Shown here: positions 23,490 through 31,017 of the stretch, one piece after another | Numbering within the stretch: the stretch's first letter is position 1 | How the letters are laid out: every line of letters starts with the position of its first letter | Origin: Erythrobacter sp. | GTDB taxonomy: Bacteria > Pseudomonadota > Alphaproteobacteria > Sphingomonadales > Sphingomonadaceae | Length of the DNA: 38,261 nt | NCBI RefSeq assembly: GCF_023653175.1 | Contig: NZ_JAMNXL010000012.1 | Location: 1 to 38,261, forward strand | Direction: 5' to 3' | Translations under genes and position numbers: made by a program | Notes under the pieces: model-generated | Told to the model about the DNA's origin: nothing | The model's database searches: none | Seen by the model: the letters and a program-made list of their open reading frames with translations, nothing else

Positions 23490-24578
23490 TTGGCAAAAGC
23501 CGCCATCCTTGAACAACCTGGCCAAGGCCTTCGCATCGCCGAGGTCACCTATGCCGAGCCCGGCCCGCATGAAGTGCTGATCGACACCAAGGCCTGCGGG
23601 CTGTGTCACTCCGATCTGCACTTCATCGACGGGCACTACCCCCACGCCCTGCCCTGCATTCCAGGGCACGAGGCGGCGGGGATCGTCCGCGCGGTCGGCA
23701 GCGAGGTGAAGACAGTGAAGCCGGGCGACCACGTCGTCTCCTGCCTCAGCGCCTTCTGCGGACATTGCGAGTTCTGCGTCACCGGCCGGATGGCGCTGTG
23801 CCTCGGCGGCGACACGCGCCGCGGCAAGGGTGAGGCACCGCGCATTGCCTTTGCCGATGGCGCGCCGGTCGCGCAGATGCTCAACCTCTCGGCCCTCAGC
23901 GAACAGATGCTGATCCACGAACACGCCTGCGTCGCCATCGACAAGGCCATGCCCTTCGACCGCGCCGCGCTGCTCGGCTGCGCGGTGACGACCGGCGCGG
24001 GGACGATCTTCAACGCCTGCAAGGTGACCCCGGGCGAGACCGTGCTGGTGGTCGGCTGCGGGGGCGTCGGCCTTGCCGCGATCAATGCCGCGAAGATCGC
24101 CGGCGCGGGCAAGATCATCGCCGCCGATCCGCTCCCCGAAAAGCGTGCCCTCGCCGAGGTTCTGGGCGCGACCCACACGGTGGATGCGCTGGCCGAGGAT
24201 GCCGCCAAGCAGATCATCGCGCTGTCCGCCGGCGGGGTCGACTGGGGGATCGAGGCAGTCGGCCGGCAGGCCTCGGCAGACCTTGCGGTGGCTTCGCTGA
24301 AGCGTGGGGGCACCGCGGTGATCCTCGGCATGATGCCCTTGGACTGCAAGGTCGGGCTCGGCGCATTTGACCTCCTCAGCGGCAAGAAGCTGATGGGCGC
24401 GATTATGGGGATGAACCACTTCCCGGTCGACCTGCCGCGCCTCGTCGACTTCTACCTGCGCGGGTTGCTCGATCTTGACACGATCATCGCCGAGCGGATC
24501 ACGCTCGAACAGGTGAACGAGGGCTTCAACACGATGCGCGCCGGGCATTCCGCACGCACGGTGGTGGTGTTCGACTGA
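23490..24578 (+). CDS. Zinc-dependent alcohol dehydrogenase (MDR superfamily)
   Basis: A 362-residue medium-chain dehydrogenase. CGLCHSDLHF supplies the catalytic Cys, PGHEAAG the catalytic His/Glu, and CGHCEFCVTGRMALC the four structural-zinc cysteines. VVGCGGVGLAAINAAKIAGA is the NAD-binding Rossmann loop, and AADPLPEKR ends beta-2 with an Asp, favouring NAD(H). It would oxidise an alcohol or hydroxyacyl group. The start is TTG at 23490 after GGGAGAG; no ATG fits the fold. The stop overlaps the ATG of the kinase gene by one base (TGATG). Its place between the two ACAD10/11-type genes suggests it works on the same substrate. Confidence 0.86.
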   Translation: MAKAAILEQPGQGLRIAEVTYAEPGPHEVLIDTKACGLCHSDLHFIDGHYPHALPCIPGHEAAGIVRAVGSEVKTVKPGDHVVSCLSAFCGHCEFCVTGRMALCLGGDTRRGKGEAPRIAFADGAPVAQMLNLSALSEQMLIHEHACVAIDKAMPFDRAALLGCAVTTGAGTIFNACKVTPGETVLVVGCGGVGLAAINAAKIAGAGKIIAADPLPEKRALAEVLGATHTVDALAEDAAKQIIALSAGGVDWGIEAVGRQASADLAVASLKRGGTAVILGMMPLDCKVGLGAFDLLSGKKLMGAIMGMNHFPVDLPRLVDFYLRGLLDLDTIIAERITLEQVNEGFNTMRAGHSARTVVVFD

Positions 24579-25660
24579 TGACCGACGCTCCCCAGATCGA
24601 CTTCGACAAGGAAATGGTCGGCACGCTCGCAGTGACCGAGAAGGACGCGCTCGATCTGCCTGCGCTGACGGCATGGTTCGAGGCGCATGTCGAGGGTTTC
24701 GAAGGCCCGATCAGCTACACCAAGTTCAAGGGCGGCCAGTCGAACCCGACCTACCGGATCGACACGCCTTCCGCGAGCTACGTGCTGCGGCGCCAGCCCT
24801 TCGGCAAGCTGCTCCCAAGCGCCCACGCGGTCGACCGCGAATATGCGGCGATGACCGGGCTCCACCCGACCGGCTTCCCCGTGCCCCGCACCTACGGCCT
24901 CTGCGAAGACCCGGAGGTCATCGGCTCCAAGTTCTTCGTGATGAGCATGGCAGACGGCCGCAGCTTGTGGAACGGCGCGCTGCCCGGCCTGACGCCCGAG
25001 GATCGCCGCGAACATTACCACGCGCTTATCGACACCATGGCCGACCTGCACTTGAACCAGCCCGAGCGGATCGGGATGGGCGATTACGGCAAGCCAGGCG
25101 ATTACTGCGCGCGCCAGATCGCGCGCTGGTCGAAGCAGTACAAGCTGTCCGAGACCGAGCTGATGCCGGAAATGGAGCGGCTGATCGAATGGCTGCCGCA
25201 GACCATCCCGCCGCAGCACGGCTCAAGCGTGGTGCACGGCGACTACCGGCTCGACAATGTGATCTTCCACAAGACTGAACCCCGCATCATCGCGGTGCTC
25301 GATTGGGAGCTGTCGACACTGGGCGATCCGATCGCCGATTTCAGCTACCTGATGCTCAACTGGTTCCAGCCTGCCGATGGCCGCGCGGGGCTGCTCGGCC
25401 TTGATCTGGAGGCGCTCGGCATTCCCACGGTCGAGGAAGCGGTGGAGCGCTATGTCGCGCGCACCGGTTACCCCGTGCCGCCGATGGACTGGTACTTCGC
25501 CTACAACCTGTTCCGCCTCGCCGGGATCATGCAGGGCATCAAGAAGCGCGTGATCGACGGCACCGCCTCGAGCGCCCACGCGCAGGCGATGAGCGAGCGC
25601 GTGCGCCCGCTGGCGGAGCGGGCGTATCAGTTCGCGCTGGCAGCGGGGATGGATACCTAG
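24578..25660 (+). CDS. APH-fold phosphotransferase (ACAD11 N-domain/LvaA-type kinase)
   Basis: A 360-residue aminoglycoside-phosphotransferase-fold kinase. The N-lobe has [13 protein letters not shown] and YVLRRQP (ATP-binding Lys/Arg region). The catalytic loop is [14 protein letters not shown] (Asp and Asn), and [12 protein letters not shown] holds the metal-binding Asp. The GQSNPTY motif is shared with the kinase half of ACAD10/ACAD11 and with LvaA. Those enzymes phosphorylate the 4-hydroxyl of acyl-CoA so that phosphate can later be eliminated. It is coupled to the alcohol dehydrogenase by overlap and probably belongs to one operon with the gene at 22104. It should not be read as antibiotic resistance. 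Confidence 0.86.
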   Translation: MTDAPQIDFDKEMVGTLAVTEKDALDLPALTAWFEAHVEGFEGPISYTKFKGGQSNPTYRIDTPSASYVLRRQPFGKLLPSAHAVDREYAAMTGLHPTGFPVPRTYGLCEDPEVIGSKFFVMSMADGRSLWNGALPGLTPEDRREHYHALIDTMADLHLNQPERIGMGDYGKPGDYCARQIARWSKQYKLSETELMPEMERLIEWLPQTIPPQHGSSVVHGDYRLDNVIFHKTEPRIIAVLDWELSTLGDPIADFSYLMLNWFQPADGRAGLLGLDLEALGIPTVEEAVERYVARTGYPVPPMDWYFAYNLFRLAGIMQGIKKRVIDGTASSAHAQAMSERVRPLAERAYQFALAAGMDT

Positions 25661-25878
25661 TTTTTTGCACGCCCCTCCGGGCGTGCGTCCTCGGTGCAAT
25701 TCCCTCCGCTGCGCTGCGGGGCACCTGCGGGCGGCCGTTCGGCCTTGCGGCCCTGCCGGCCGAAATTGAGTATCCCTTCGACGTTTACGTATGCTGCCTC
25801 GGCGCTTGCAGCCTCCGCTTGCCGAGCACCGCGCTCGCGGCTAGGCGCTCGGGCGCAACTATCCGCCGGAGAGAGCGC
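25661..25878. other. Structured intergenic region between kinase gene and dapD
   Basis: These 218 bases hold no gene. After six T (25661-25666) comes a perfect 8-bp hairpin, GCACGCCC-CTCC-GGGCGTGC (25667-25686). Because the T run precedes rather than follows the hairpin, it is not a standard terminator in either direction. Farther on, GC-rich self-complementary runs such as GGCCGTTCGGCC fall near 25735-25772, then a GACGTTTACGTATGCT motif (25780-25795). A GGAGAGA ribosome site for dapD ends the region. The first 110 bases look like a dispersed intergenic element. Confidence 0.5.
25780..25795. promoter_or_regulatory. GACGTTTACGTATGCT motif upstream of dapD
   Basis: It matches the TTACGT core and GACG flank of the sites at 20367 and 27194, but its right half diverges (no AAGG). 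It sits ~85 nt before the dapD ATG. It may be a weaker copy of the same operator or a chance match. Confidence 0.3.
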
Positions 25879-26715
25879 ATGCATGACGACCTGATCACCG
25901 CCATCGAAGCAGCATGGGAAGACCGCGCCTCCGTGACCCCCGGCCATGCCGTGGGCGAGGCGGTGACCGCGGCGCTGGCGCTGCTCGACAGCGGCGAGGC
26001 GCGCGTCGCGCAGCCCGACGGCAACGGCGGGTGGCAGGTCAACCAGTGGCTCAAGAAGGCGGTGCTGCTCAGCTTCCGCCTCAACGACAATCGCGTGATG
26101 GACGGCGGCGCGGCCGGCGCGCCCGCCTATGACAAGGTGCCGCTGAAGTTTGCCGGTTGGGGCGAGAACCGCTTCCGCGATGCCGGTTTCCGCGTCGTCC
26201 CGGGCGCGGTCGTGCGGCGCGGCGCGCATATCTCCAAGGGCGCGGTGCTCATGCCGAGCTTCGTCAACATCGGTGCCTATGTCGGCGAGAACACCATGAT
26301 CGACACCTGGGCGACCGTGGGCTCGTGCGCGCAGATCGGCGCCAACGTCCACATCTCCGGCGGCGCGGGGATCGGCGGCGTGCTCGAGCCGCTGCAGGCC
26401 GAGCCGGTCATCATCGGCGACAACGCCTTCATCGGCGCGCGCGCGGAAGTCGCCGAGGGCGTGCGCGTTGGCGAGGGCGCGGTGCTCTCGATGGGGGTCT
26501 ATCTCGGCGCCTCGACCAAGATCGTCGACCGCGCGACGGGCGAGGTCCACATGGGCAGCGTGCCGCCCTATGCGGTGGTCGTGCCGGGCTCGATGCCCGG
26601 CAAGCCGCTGCCTGATGGCAGCATGGGCCCGAGCCTCTACTGCGCGGTGATCGTCAAGACCGTGGACGCGCAGACCCGCTCCAAGACCGGCATCAACGAG
26701 CTGCTGCGCGACTGA
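25879..26715 (+). CDS. dapD: Tetrahydrodipicolinate N-succinyltransferase
   Basis: A 278-residue left-handed beta-helix acyltransferase. An N-terminal helical domain ([16 protein letters not shown]) is followed by hexapeptide turns including [39 protein letters not shown] and [15 protein letters not shown]. It transfers succinyl from CoA to tetrahydrodipicolinate in the lysine/meso-diaminopimelate pathway, needed for peptidoglycan. The ATG at 25879 has GGAGAGA; an upstream in-frame ATG at 25819 adds a basic stretch without support. No other dap gene is adjacent. Confidence 0.95.
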   Translation: MHDDLITAIEAAWEDRASVTPGHAVGEAVTAALALLDSGEARVAQPDGNGGWQVNQWLKKAVLLSFRLNDNRVMDGGAAGAPAYDKVPLKFAGWGENRFRDAGFRVVPGAVVRRGAHISKGAVLMPSFVNIGAYVGENTMIDTWATVGSCAQIGANVHISGGAGIGGVLEPLQAEPVIIGDNAFIGARAEVAEGVRVGEGAVLSMGVYLGASTKIVDRATGEVHMGSVPPYAVVVPGSMPGKPLPDGSMGPSLYCAVIVKTVDAQTRSKTGINELLRD

Positions 26716-26825
26716 TCTGGCAACAGGCCCGTCCTGCCCCGTTTCCGCTCCGCCCCCATCACAGCGCAACGAAACATGCGCGCTGCCCCGGCATGGCTTC
26801 CTGCCCCTTCAAGCAGGAGACGCCC

Positions 26826-27131
26826 ATGCCCGATCCCGACCGCCGCACCAGCATCGACGAGACCGACGCCAAGGCGGGCAGCAAGGAGGGCGTGGTGCGC
26901 TGGGTGCTGCTGATCAGCCTCACGGGCGCGATCGTCGCGCTGACGCTGGTCTGGGTGACCGGCGCGCTGACGCAGGGCCCGGTCGAAAGCCAGATGAATG
27001 TCGAGCGCAAGGTCGAGGCCGAGCGCGATCAGGACGCCGTCGGCGCGGAGAGTTCGATCGACGGCGTGCTCTCCGACGATCCCGAGAACGGCGTGGACGA
27101 GGCAACAACCGAACGCGAAACCCCTCGCTGA
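26826..27131 (+). CDS. Small single-helix membrane protein, unrecognised (101 aa)
   Basis: Start ATG 26826 has AGGAGA at good distance. A polar N-terminus (MPDPDRRTSIDETDAKAGSK) leads into one helix, VVRWVLLISLTGAIVALTLV, and then an acidic tail ending NPENGVDEATTERE-like (Asp/Glu-rich). The helix core resembles that of the 52-residue protein at 27248 (R-x-VL-x-x-SL and LVW), so the two look paralogous. It lies ~110 nt after dapD. No function can be given; the low-complexity tail suggests a small membrane accessory protein. Confidence 0.6.
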   Translation: MPDPDRRTSIDETDAKAGSKEGVVRWVLLISLTGAIVALTLVWVTGALTQGPVESQMNVERKVEAERDQDAVGAESSIDGVLSDDPENGVDEATTERETPR

Positions 27132-27197
27132 CTTCACGAAAATTGCCCGCATCGTCGCGCTGCGGGAACCATTTGTCGCTGCCCGGATTGATTGACG

Positions 27198-27223
27198 TTA
27201 CGTAAGGACATTCCCTTACGTAA
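27198..27223. promoter_or_regulatory. Double TTACGTAA palindrome operator
   Basis: TTACGTAAGG (27198-27207) and CCTTACGTAA (27214-27223) form a perfect 10-bp inverted repeat with a 6-nt spacer, and each arm contains the 8-bp palindrome TTACGTAA. Centres are 18 bp apart. It lies 25-50 nt before the ATG at 27248, so a dimeric or double-dimer regulator, probably TetR-like, would cover the promoter. Confidence 0.6.
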
Positions 27224-27247
27224 ATCAACGAAACAGGGAGAGCGACA

Positions 27248-27406
27248 ATGGCCGACAAGAACGAGTCCATCCGCATCAATGACGAAGCCGCGCGCGGCGC
27301 GGTCGGCAATACCGGCCTGCGCTATGTGCTGGGCTTCAGCCTCGCCTTTGCGGTGATCGCGATGAGCCTGGTGTGGATCGTCCCTGCGATCGCCATGGCG
27401 CATTGA
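27248..27406 (+). CDS. Small membrane protein, 52 aa
   Basis: The ATG at 27248 follows CAGGGAGAG and the frame ends at TGA 27404-27406. The N-terminal polar part is MADKNESIRINDEAARGAVG. One helix follows, LRYVLGFSLAFAVIAMSLVW, ending PAIAMAH. The helix resembles that of the 101-residue protein at 26826 (R-x-VL-x-x-SL, A-x-x-x-LVW), so the two probably arose by duplication. It sits directly behind the double TTACGTAA operator, so it is likely the regulated target. Function unknown. Confidence 0.6.
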   Translation: MADKNESIRINDEAARGAVGNTGLRYVLGFSLAFAVIAMSLVWIVPAIAMAH

Positions 27407-27413
27407 CCCTGCA

Positions 27414-28742
27414 TCACTCCGCCTTGGCGGGCGGAGTGATGAGGGTTTCGATCGGCGGCTGATCCGCCACGCTTGCCGCATAGGCTTCGGCGCTGCGCAT
27501 CACCCGCAGGATATTGCGGCTCGCGATCAGCTCGAGCTCGGCCTGTGAAAGCCCGCGCCGCGCCAGTTCGGTGAACAATGCGGGGTAGCCGCTGACATCC
27601 TCCATCCCCACCGGGCCGATCGGCATGCCGTCATAATCGCCGCCGATGCCGATATGCTCCACGCCCGCGATCTTGCGGATGTGCATGATATGATCGGCAA
27701 CGTCGCTGATCGCCGCCTTGGGTTCGGGATTGGCTTCGAGCCACGCCTTCATCGCCTCGTTCGCGGCATCGGGATCGCCGAGGTGGACGACCCTGAGCCG
27801 CGCCAGCTCGCCCGCACGCTTCGCGTCCCACTGGCGGATGTCCTCGTCGATGAAGCGCGGCAGGGCGACCACCATTACCACGCCGCCGTTTTCGGGCAGG
27901 CGGGCCAGCACGGCGTCGGGCACGTTGCGCGGATGGGGCGTCACCCCGCGCGCGCCAGAGTGGCTGAAGATCACCGGAGCCTTCGCCACATCCAGCGCGT
28001 CCATCATCGTGTCCTCGCTGACATGGGAGAGGTCGACCAGCATCCCCAGCCGGTTCATCTCGCGCACCACGTCCATGCCGAATGCGGTCAGCCCGCCGTG
28101 CCTGGGGGCATCGGTCGCCGCATCCGCCCAGGGGATGTTCGAATTGTGGGTCAGCGTCATGTAGCGCGCGCCCATCGCGTAGAACTGGCGCAGCACGGCA
28201 AGGCTCGATCCGATCGAATAGCCGCCCTCCATCCCCAGCAGGGAGGCGACCTTGCCCTCGCGCATCGCGGTCTCGACCTGATCGGCGGTCAGGGCATACC
28301 GCATCGTATCGGGATTGCGCGCGATCAGGCGCTTGGTCACGTCGATCTGCTCGATGGTCTGCTGGATCGCCGCCGCCTCGTTGGCGTTGTGCGGCACATA
28401 GACCGACCAGAACTGCGCCCCCACCTTGCCCTTCTTGAGCCGGATCAGATCGGTGTGCATCGCGCCGTCATCACCGCCGATGTGGTCGTGCTCGTCCATG
28501 GTGTCGGTGAAGTCGAAAGCATTGATCTGGTTGTCGTAGCGTTGGCGGAGCTGGCCGGGCGCATCATTGTGCCCGTCGAACACCGGCGCGGCTTCGAGCG
28601 CGGCAGTGGCGATGGCGGTCGCGGTGGCGTCGTCGATCACCGGAGGCTTGGCCGATTGCGCGGCAAGCGGGCCGGCGAGCAGCAGCGCGGCGACAAGGGC
28701 GAGACGAGAGGCACGGGGGTGCGAAGGCGCGGAAAGTTGCAT
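27414..28742 (-). CDS. Membrane dipeptidase (M19, renal-dipeptidase family)
   Basis: A 442-residue precursor. The signal peptide runs to about residue 29 (LALVAALLLAGPLAAQSAK). The binuclear zinc ligands are visible: HND in DGHNDAPGQ, Glu in LGMEGGYS, His in LVDLSHVS, His in FSHSGARG, and Asp in GIGGDYDG. M19 enzymes hydrolyse dipeptides, including D-residue forms, and some beta-lactams, usually in the periplasm. Start ATG at 28742 has GGAG upstream; the open frame continues to 28958 but lacks a signal peptide there. It is convergent with the 52-residue gene, 7 nt apart. Confidence 0.92.
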   Translation of the reverse strand: MQLSAPSHPRASRLALVAALLLAGPLAAQSAKPPVIDDATATAIATAALEAAPVFDGHNDAPGQLRQRYDNQINAFDFTDTMDEHDHIGGDDGAMHTDLIRLKKGKVGAQFWSVYVPHNANEAAAIQQTIEQIDVTKRLIARNPDTMRYALTADQVETAMREGKVASLLGMEGGYSIGSSLAVLRQFYAMGARYMTLTHNSNIPWADAATDAPRHGGLTAFGMDVVREMNRLGMLVDLSHVSEDTMMDALDVAKAPVIFSHSGARGVTPHPRNVPDAVLARLPENGGVVMVVALPRFIDEDIRQWDAKRAGELARLRVVHLGDPDAANEAMKAWLEANPEPKAAISDVADHIMHIRKIAGVEHIGIGGDYDGMPIGPVGMEDVSGYPALFTELARRGLSQAELELIASRNILRVMRSAEAYAASVADQPPIETLITPPAKAE

Positions 28743-28796
28743 GGAGGTGGCTCCGGAAGCTAGAGCGCCTGACAACACAGGCACGGGGTATGCGGC

Positions 28797-29237
28797 ATGG
28801 ATAGCGCGAGCGCGTTGATTGAACAATTGGGCCTTGCGGCACACCCCGAGGGCGGGTGGTATCGCGAGACGTGGAGGGGCGAGCCGGGCCCCGATGGCCG
28901 CGCGAGCGGCACCGCGATCATCTTCCTCTTGCGCGCCGGAGAGGCTTCGCACTGGCACACGGTCGATGCGGCCGAGCTGTGGCTGTGGCAGGCGGGCGAT
29001 CCGGTCGAGCTGCGGCTATCCGCTTCGGACGAAGGCCCGGCGCGCTCGGTGATCCTCGGCAGCGACATTGCCGCGGGCCAGCACTTGCAGGGCCTCGTCG
29101 GCCTGAGCGAATGGCAGGCGGCGCGGCCGTTTGGCGAAAGCGTCCACGGCTACAGCCTCGTCTCCTGCGTGGTGGTGCCGGGGTTCGACTTTGCGGGCTT
29201 CCGCCTTGCCGAGCCGGGCTGGGAGCCCGGCGCATGA
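28797..29237 (+). CDS. DUF985-type cupin protein
   Basis: A single cupin barrel of 146 residues. HPEGGWYRETWRG, TAIIFLLRAGEASHWHTVDA (metal-ligand His residues) and LVSCVVVPGFDFAGFRLAE are the DUF985/cupin_5 signature. The family has been structurally characterised as a metal-binding cupin, but its substrate is not established. The ATG at 28797 is 54 bp from the divergent dipeptidase start, so the two share a promoter region. It is the first gene of three overlapping ORFs: its stop overlaps the next ATG as ATGA. Confidence 0.85.
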   Translation: MDSASALIEQLGLAAHPEGGWYRETWRGEPGPDGRASGTAIIFLLRAGEASHWHTVDAAELWLWQAGDPVELRLSASDEGPARSVILGSDIAAGQHLQGLVGLSEWQAARPFGESVHGYSLVSCVVVPGFDFAGFRLAEPGWEPGA

Positions 29238-29632
29238 CGAAGACGATCCTGCGCTGGCTGCTCGCGGTGTTCTACTTCGCCGCCGGGGTGATCCACATCC
29301 TGAAGCCTGCGCCCTTCCTGACCATCATGCCCCCGTGGGTGCCCGCGCCCGAAGCCGTGGTGCTGTGGACGGGGGTGGCAGAGGTGCTCGGCGCGATCGG
29401 GCTGGTGCAGCCTTTCTCCAAGCCGCTGCGGCAGGCGGCGGGGTGGGGGCTGGCGCTCTATGCGCTGTGCGTCTGGCCGGCCAACATCAACCACTTCGCG
29501 CTCGACATGGGACGCGCGGACGGCGGCCTCGGCCTTGCCTATCACGTGCCGCGCATGTTTGCGCAGCCGGCCATCATCTGGCTCGCGCTGTGGGTGGGCG
29601 AGTGCCTGCCGCTCAGGCGCAGGGCGGCGTGA
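29234..29632 (+). CDS. DoxX-like four-helix membrane protein
   Basis: A 132-residue protein with four predicted helices: LLAVFYFAAGVIHIL (1), VVLWTGVAEVLGAIGLV (2), LRQAAGWGLALYALCVW (3) and FAQPAIIWLALWVGE (4). The AGVIHILKPAPFLTIMPPW pattern and NINHFALDM are features of the DoxX/DUF4267-like family, often involved in redox or membrane protection. The ATG overlaps the cupin stop as ATGA, and the stop overlaps the next start as GTGA, so translation is coupled. Exact role unknown. Confidence 0.8.
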   Translation: MTKTILRWLLAVFYFAAGVIHILKPAPFLTIMPPWVPAPEAVVLWTGVAEVLGAIGLVQPFSKPLRQAAGWGLALYALCVWPANINHFALDMGRADGGLGLAYHVPRMFAQPAIIWLALWVGECLPLRRRAA

Positions 29633-29862
29633 CAGCCGGGGATGCGATCCTCGCCCTGCTTGGCCAGCGGGCCGAGGGCGCCACGATCTGCCCCAGCGAG
29701 GCCGCGCGCCTGCTGGCAGGGCCGCAGGGCGACTGGCGCGCCGCGATGGAGGCGGTCCACACCGCCGTCGATGCGCTGGCCGAACAGGGCGCGGTGCGGC
29801 TCTCGTGGCGGGGCGCCCAGATGCAAAAGCGGCGCGGACCCTACCGGATCGCGCGCCGCTGA
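29629..29862 (+). CDS. DUF3253-like winged-helix small protein
   Basis: A 77-residue protein starting GTG at 29629 (overlap GTGA with the upstream gene). Sequence ILALLGQRAEGATICPSEAARLLAG, then WRAAMEAVHTAVDALAEQGAVRLSWRG and MQKRRGPYRIAR, matches what I recall of DUF3253: a compact wHTH-like module. It may bind nucleic acid, but no target is known. It ends the coupled trio and converges on the SWIB gene, 35 nt later. Confidence 0.65.
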   Translation: MTAGDAILALLGQRAEGATICPSEAARLLAGPQGDWRAAMEAVHTAVDALAEQGAVRLSWRGAQMQKRRGPYRIARR

Positions 29863-29897
29863 TGTGAGGCCGATGAGGCCTCAGGATGCCGAAAGGC

Positions 29898-30149
29898 TCA
29901 GCTCAGGTGCTTGGAGACCGCAGCGGTCATCTTGAACATCGAGATCTGGTCCTTGCCGATCACTGCGCCAAGCTTGGCGTCGGGATTGATCTGACGCTTG
30001 TCGGCAGTGTCCTGCAGGCTGTTGGCCTTGATATATTCCCAGACCTTCGAGGTCACTTCGGCGCGGGTCATCGGGCCCTTGCCGATCACCGCTTCGAGTT
30101 CCCCGGAAAGCTGCACCGGCTTCTGCAGTGCGTTGGTTGTTCCAGCCAT
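29898..30149 (-). CDS. SWIB/MDM2-domain protein
   Basis: A free-standing 83-residue SWIB domain. It has LQKPVQLSGELEAVIGKGPM, then VTSKVWEYIKANSLQDTADK, then INPDAKLGAVIGKDQISMFK. In eukaryotes SWIB is part of SWI/SNF complexes; in bacteria single-domain forms occur in chlamydiae and many alphaproteobacteria and may be nucleoid-associated, but no role is settled. All core residues are present, and it is single-gene with its own start at 30149. It sits 31 nt before the PEBP gene stop, so it may be in one unit with it. Confidence 0.9.
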   Translation of the reverse strand: MAGTTNALQKPVQLSGELEAVIGKGPMTRAEVTSKVWEYIKANSLQDTADKRQINPDAKLGAVIGKDQISMFKMTAAVSKHLS

Positions 30150-30180
30150 TGTCTACTCCCTTATGTCAGTGGCAGGTTGA

Positions 30181-30774
30181 TCACAAATCATCGTCTTCCC
30201 AGCCCGCATCGTCCTCGTCCCCGCTCCCTGTGAAGGTGGCGTGGAGCACCGCGCAAGCCGTTATCGACCCTTGCAGCGATGCGAGCAGTTCCGCACGCCC
30301 TGCGCCCGGCATCAGCACCAGCGGCAGGTCAGTCGCGAAAAGTTGAAACAGGTAGTGGCGCGTCTCGCCTTCGGGGGGCGCGGGCAGCAGCCATTCGGAA
30401 TTGCCGACCGCATTCTTGCCCGTGCGCGGCGGCACCTCGCCCTCGAGCAGCTTGCCGCGCTGCCCGGCGAGGCCCCACACCAGCCAGTGGCAGGCAGGAT
30501 CGGCGGCGGGCGGGGACGAAGCGTCCTCGACCACCAGCACCAGCTCGGCAGAACCCGGCGGCGGCGCGCTCCATTCGAGCGGCGGGGCAACCGCGTCCTC
30601 TTCCTCGGCGGTGAAGCTCGGATCGAGCGGCTCACCGCTGCCGAACGCCGGGCTCGTCAGGGCAAACCCGCCACGCGACAAGGTCTGCGCCGTGCCGAGC
30701 TGCGCGATCGCAAGACCGGGATGACGCGCGGACGCGGGCACATGGGGTGCAAGCCAGGCGGGGAAATCAGTCAT
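30181..30774 (-). CDS. PEBP-family (YbhB/YbcL-like) protein
   Basis: A 197-residue phosphatidylethanolamine-binding-protein fold. SPPLEW-like (VAPPLEWSAPPPGSAELVLV) is followed by VVEDASSPPA, then CHWLVWGLAG and RHYLFQLFATD, forming the ligand pocket with the conserved Asp/His pair. The acidic end GDEDDAGWEDDDL is unusual and may be disordered. No signal peptide is present, so it should be cytoplasmic. YbhB-like proteins are of unknown bacterial function; a kinase- or protease-inhibitor role is known for other family members only. The ATG at 30774 faces the S41 gene across a 243-bp gap. Confidence 0.85.
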   Translation of the reverse strand: MTDFPAWLAPHVPASARHPGLAIAQLGTAQTLSRGGFALTSPAFGSGEPLDPSFTAEEEDAVAPPLEWSAPPPGSAELVLVVEDASSPPAADPACHWLVWGLAGQRGKLLEGEVPPRTGKNAVGNSEWLLPAPPEGETRHYLFQLFATDLPLVLMPGAGRAELLASLQGSITACAVLHATFTGSGDEDDAGWEDDDL

Positions 30775-31017
30775 GATTCTGTCTTTTCACTGCCCTCGTG
30801 CTAGTCCCTTCGGATGCGGCTTGCGAGACTGGGCAAAGGCATTTTCGGCGGATTCTGAGGAAAACCCTGCAAATGCAGGCAAAAAGGTCACGCTTTTTTG
30901 CGCCATAACGGGTCGAACCGCATCGCGCCTGCTTGCTCTTGGGCGTTTGGCGGGCCATTCCTGTCACCGCGCGCCGCCCCTGACGGCACGTGAAAACGCC
31001 CCGGAGACTTTCCTGCC

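Noticed and set aside
24578-25660. APH-fold kinase as an antibiotic-resistance gene
   Set aside because: GQSNPTY and the operon with acyl-CoA enzymes place it with ACAD11/LvaA kinases, not aminoglycoside phosphotransferases.
30866-30900. CCTGCAAATGCAGG palindrome and GCAAAAA/TTTTTTGC pair as terminators
   Set aside because: They lie in a divergent promoter region, the loops are too short or the stems A/T only, and no transcript should end there.
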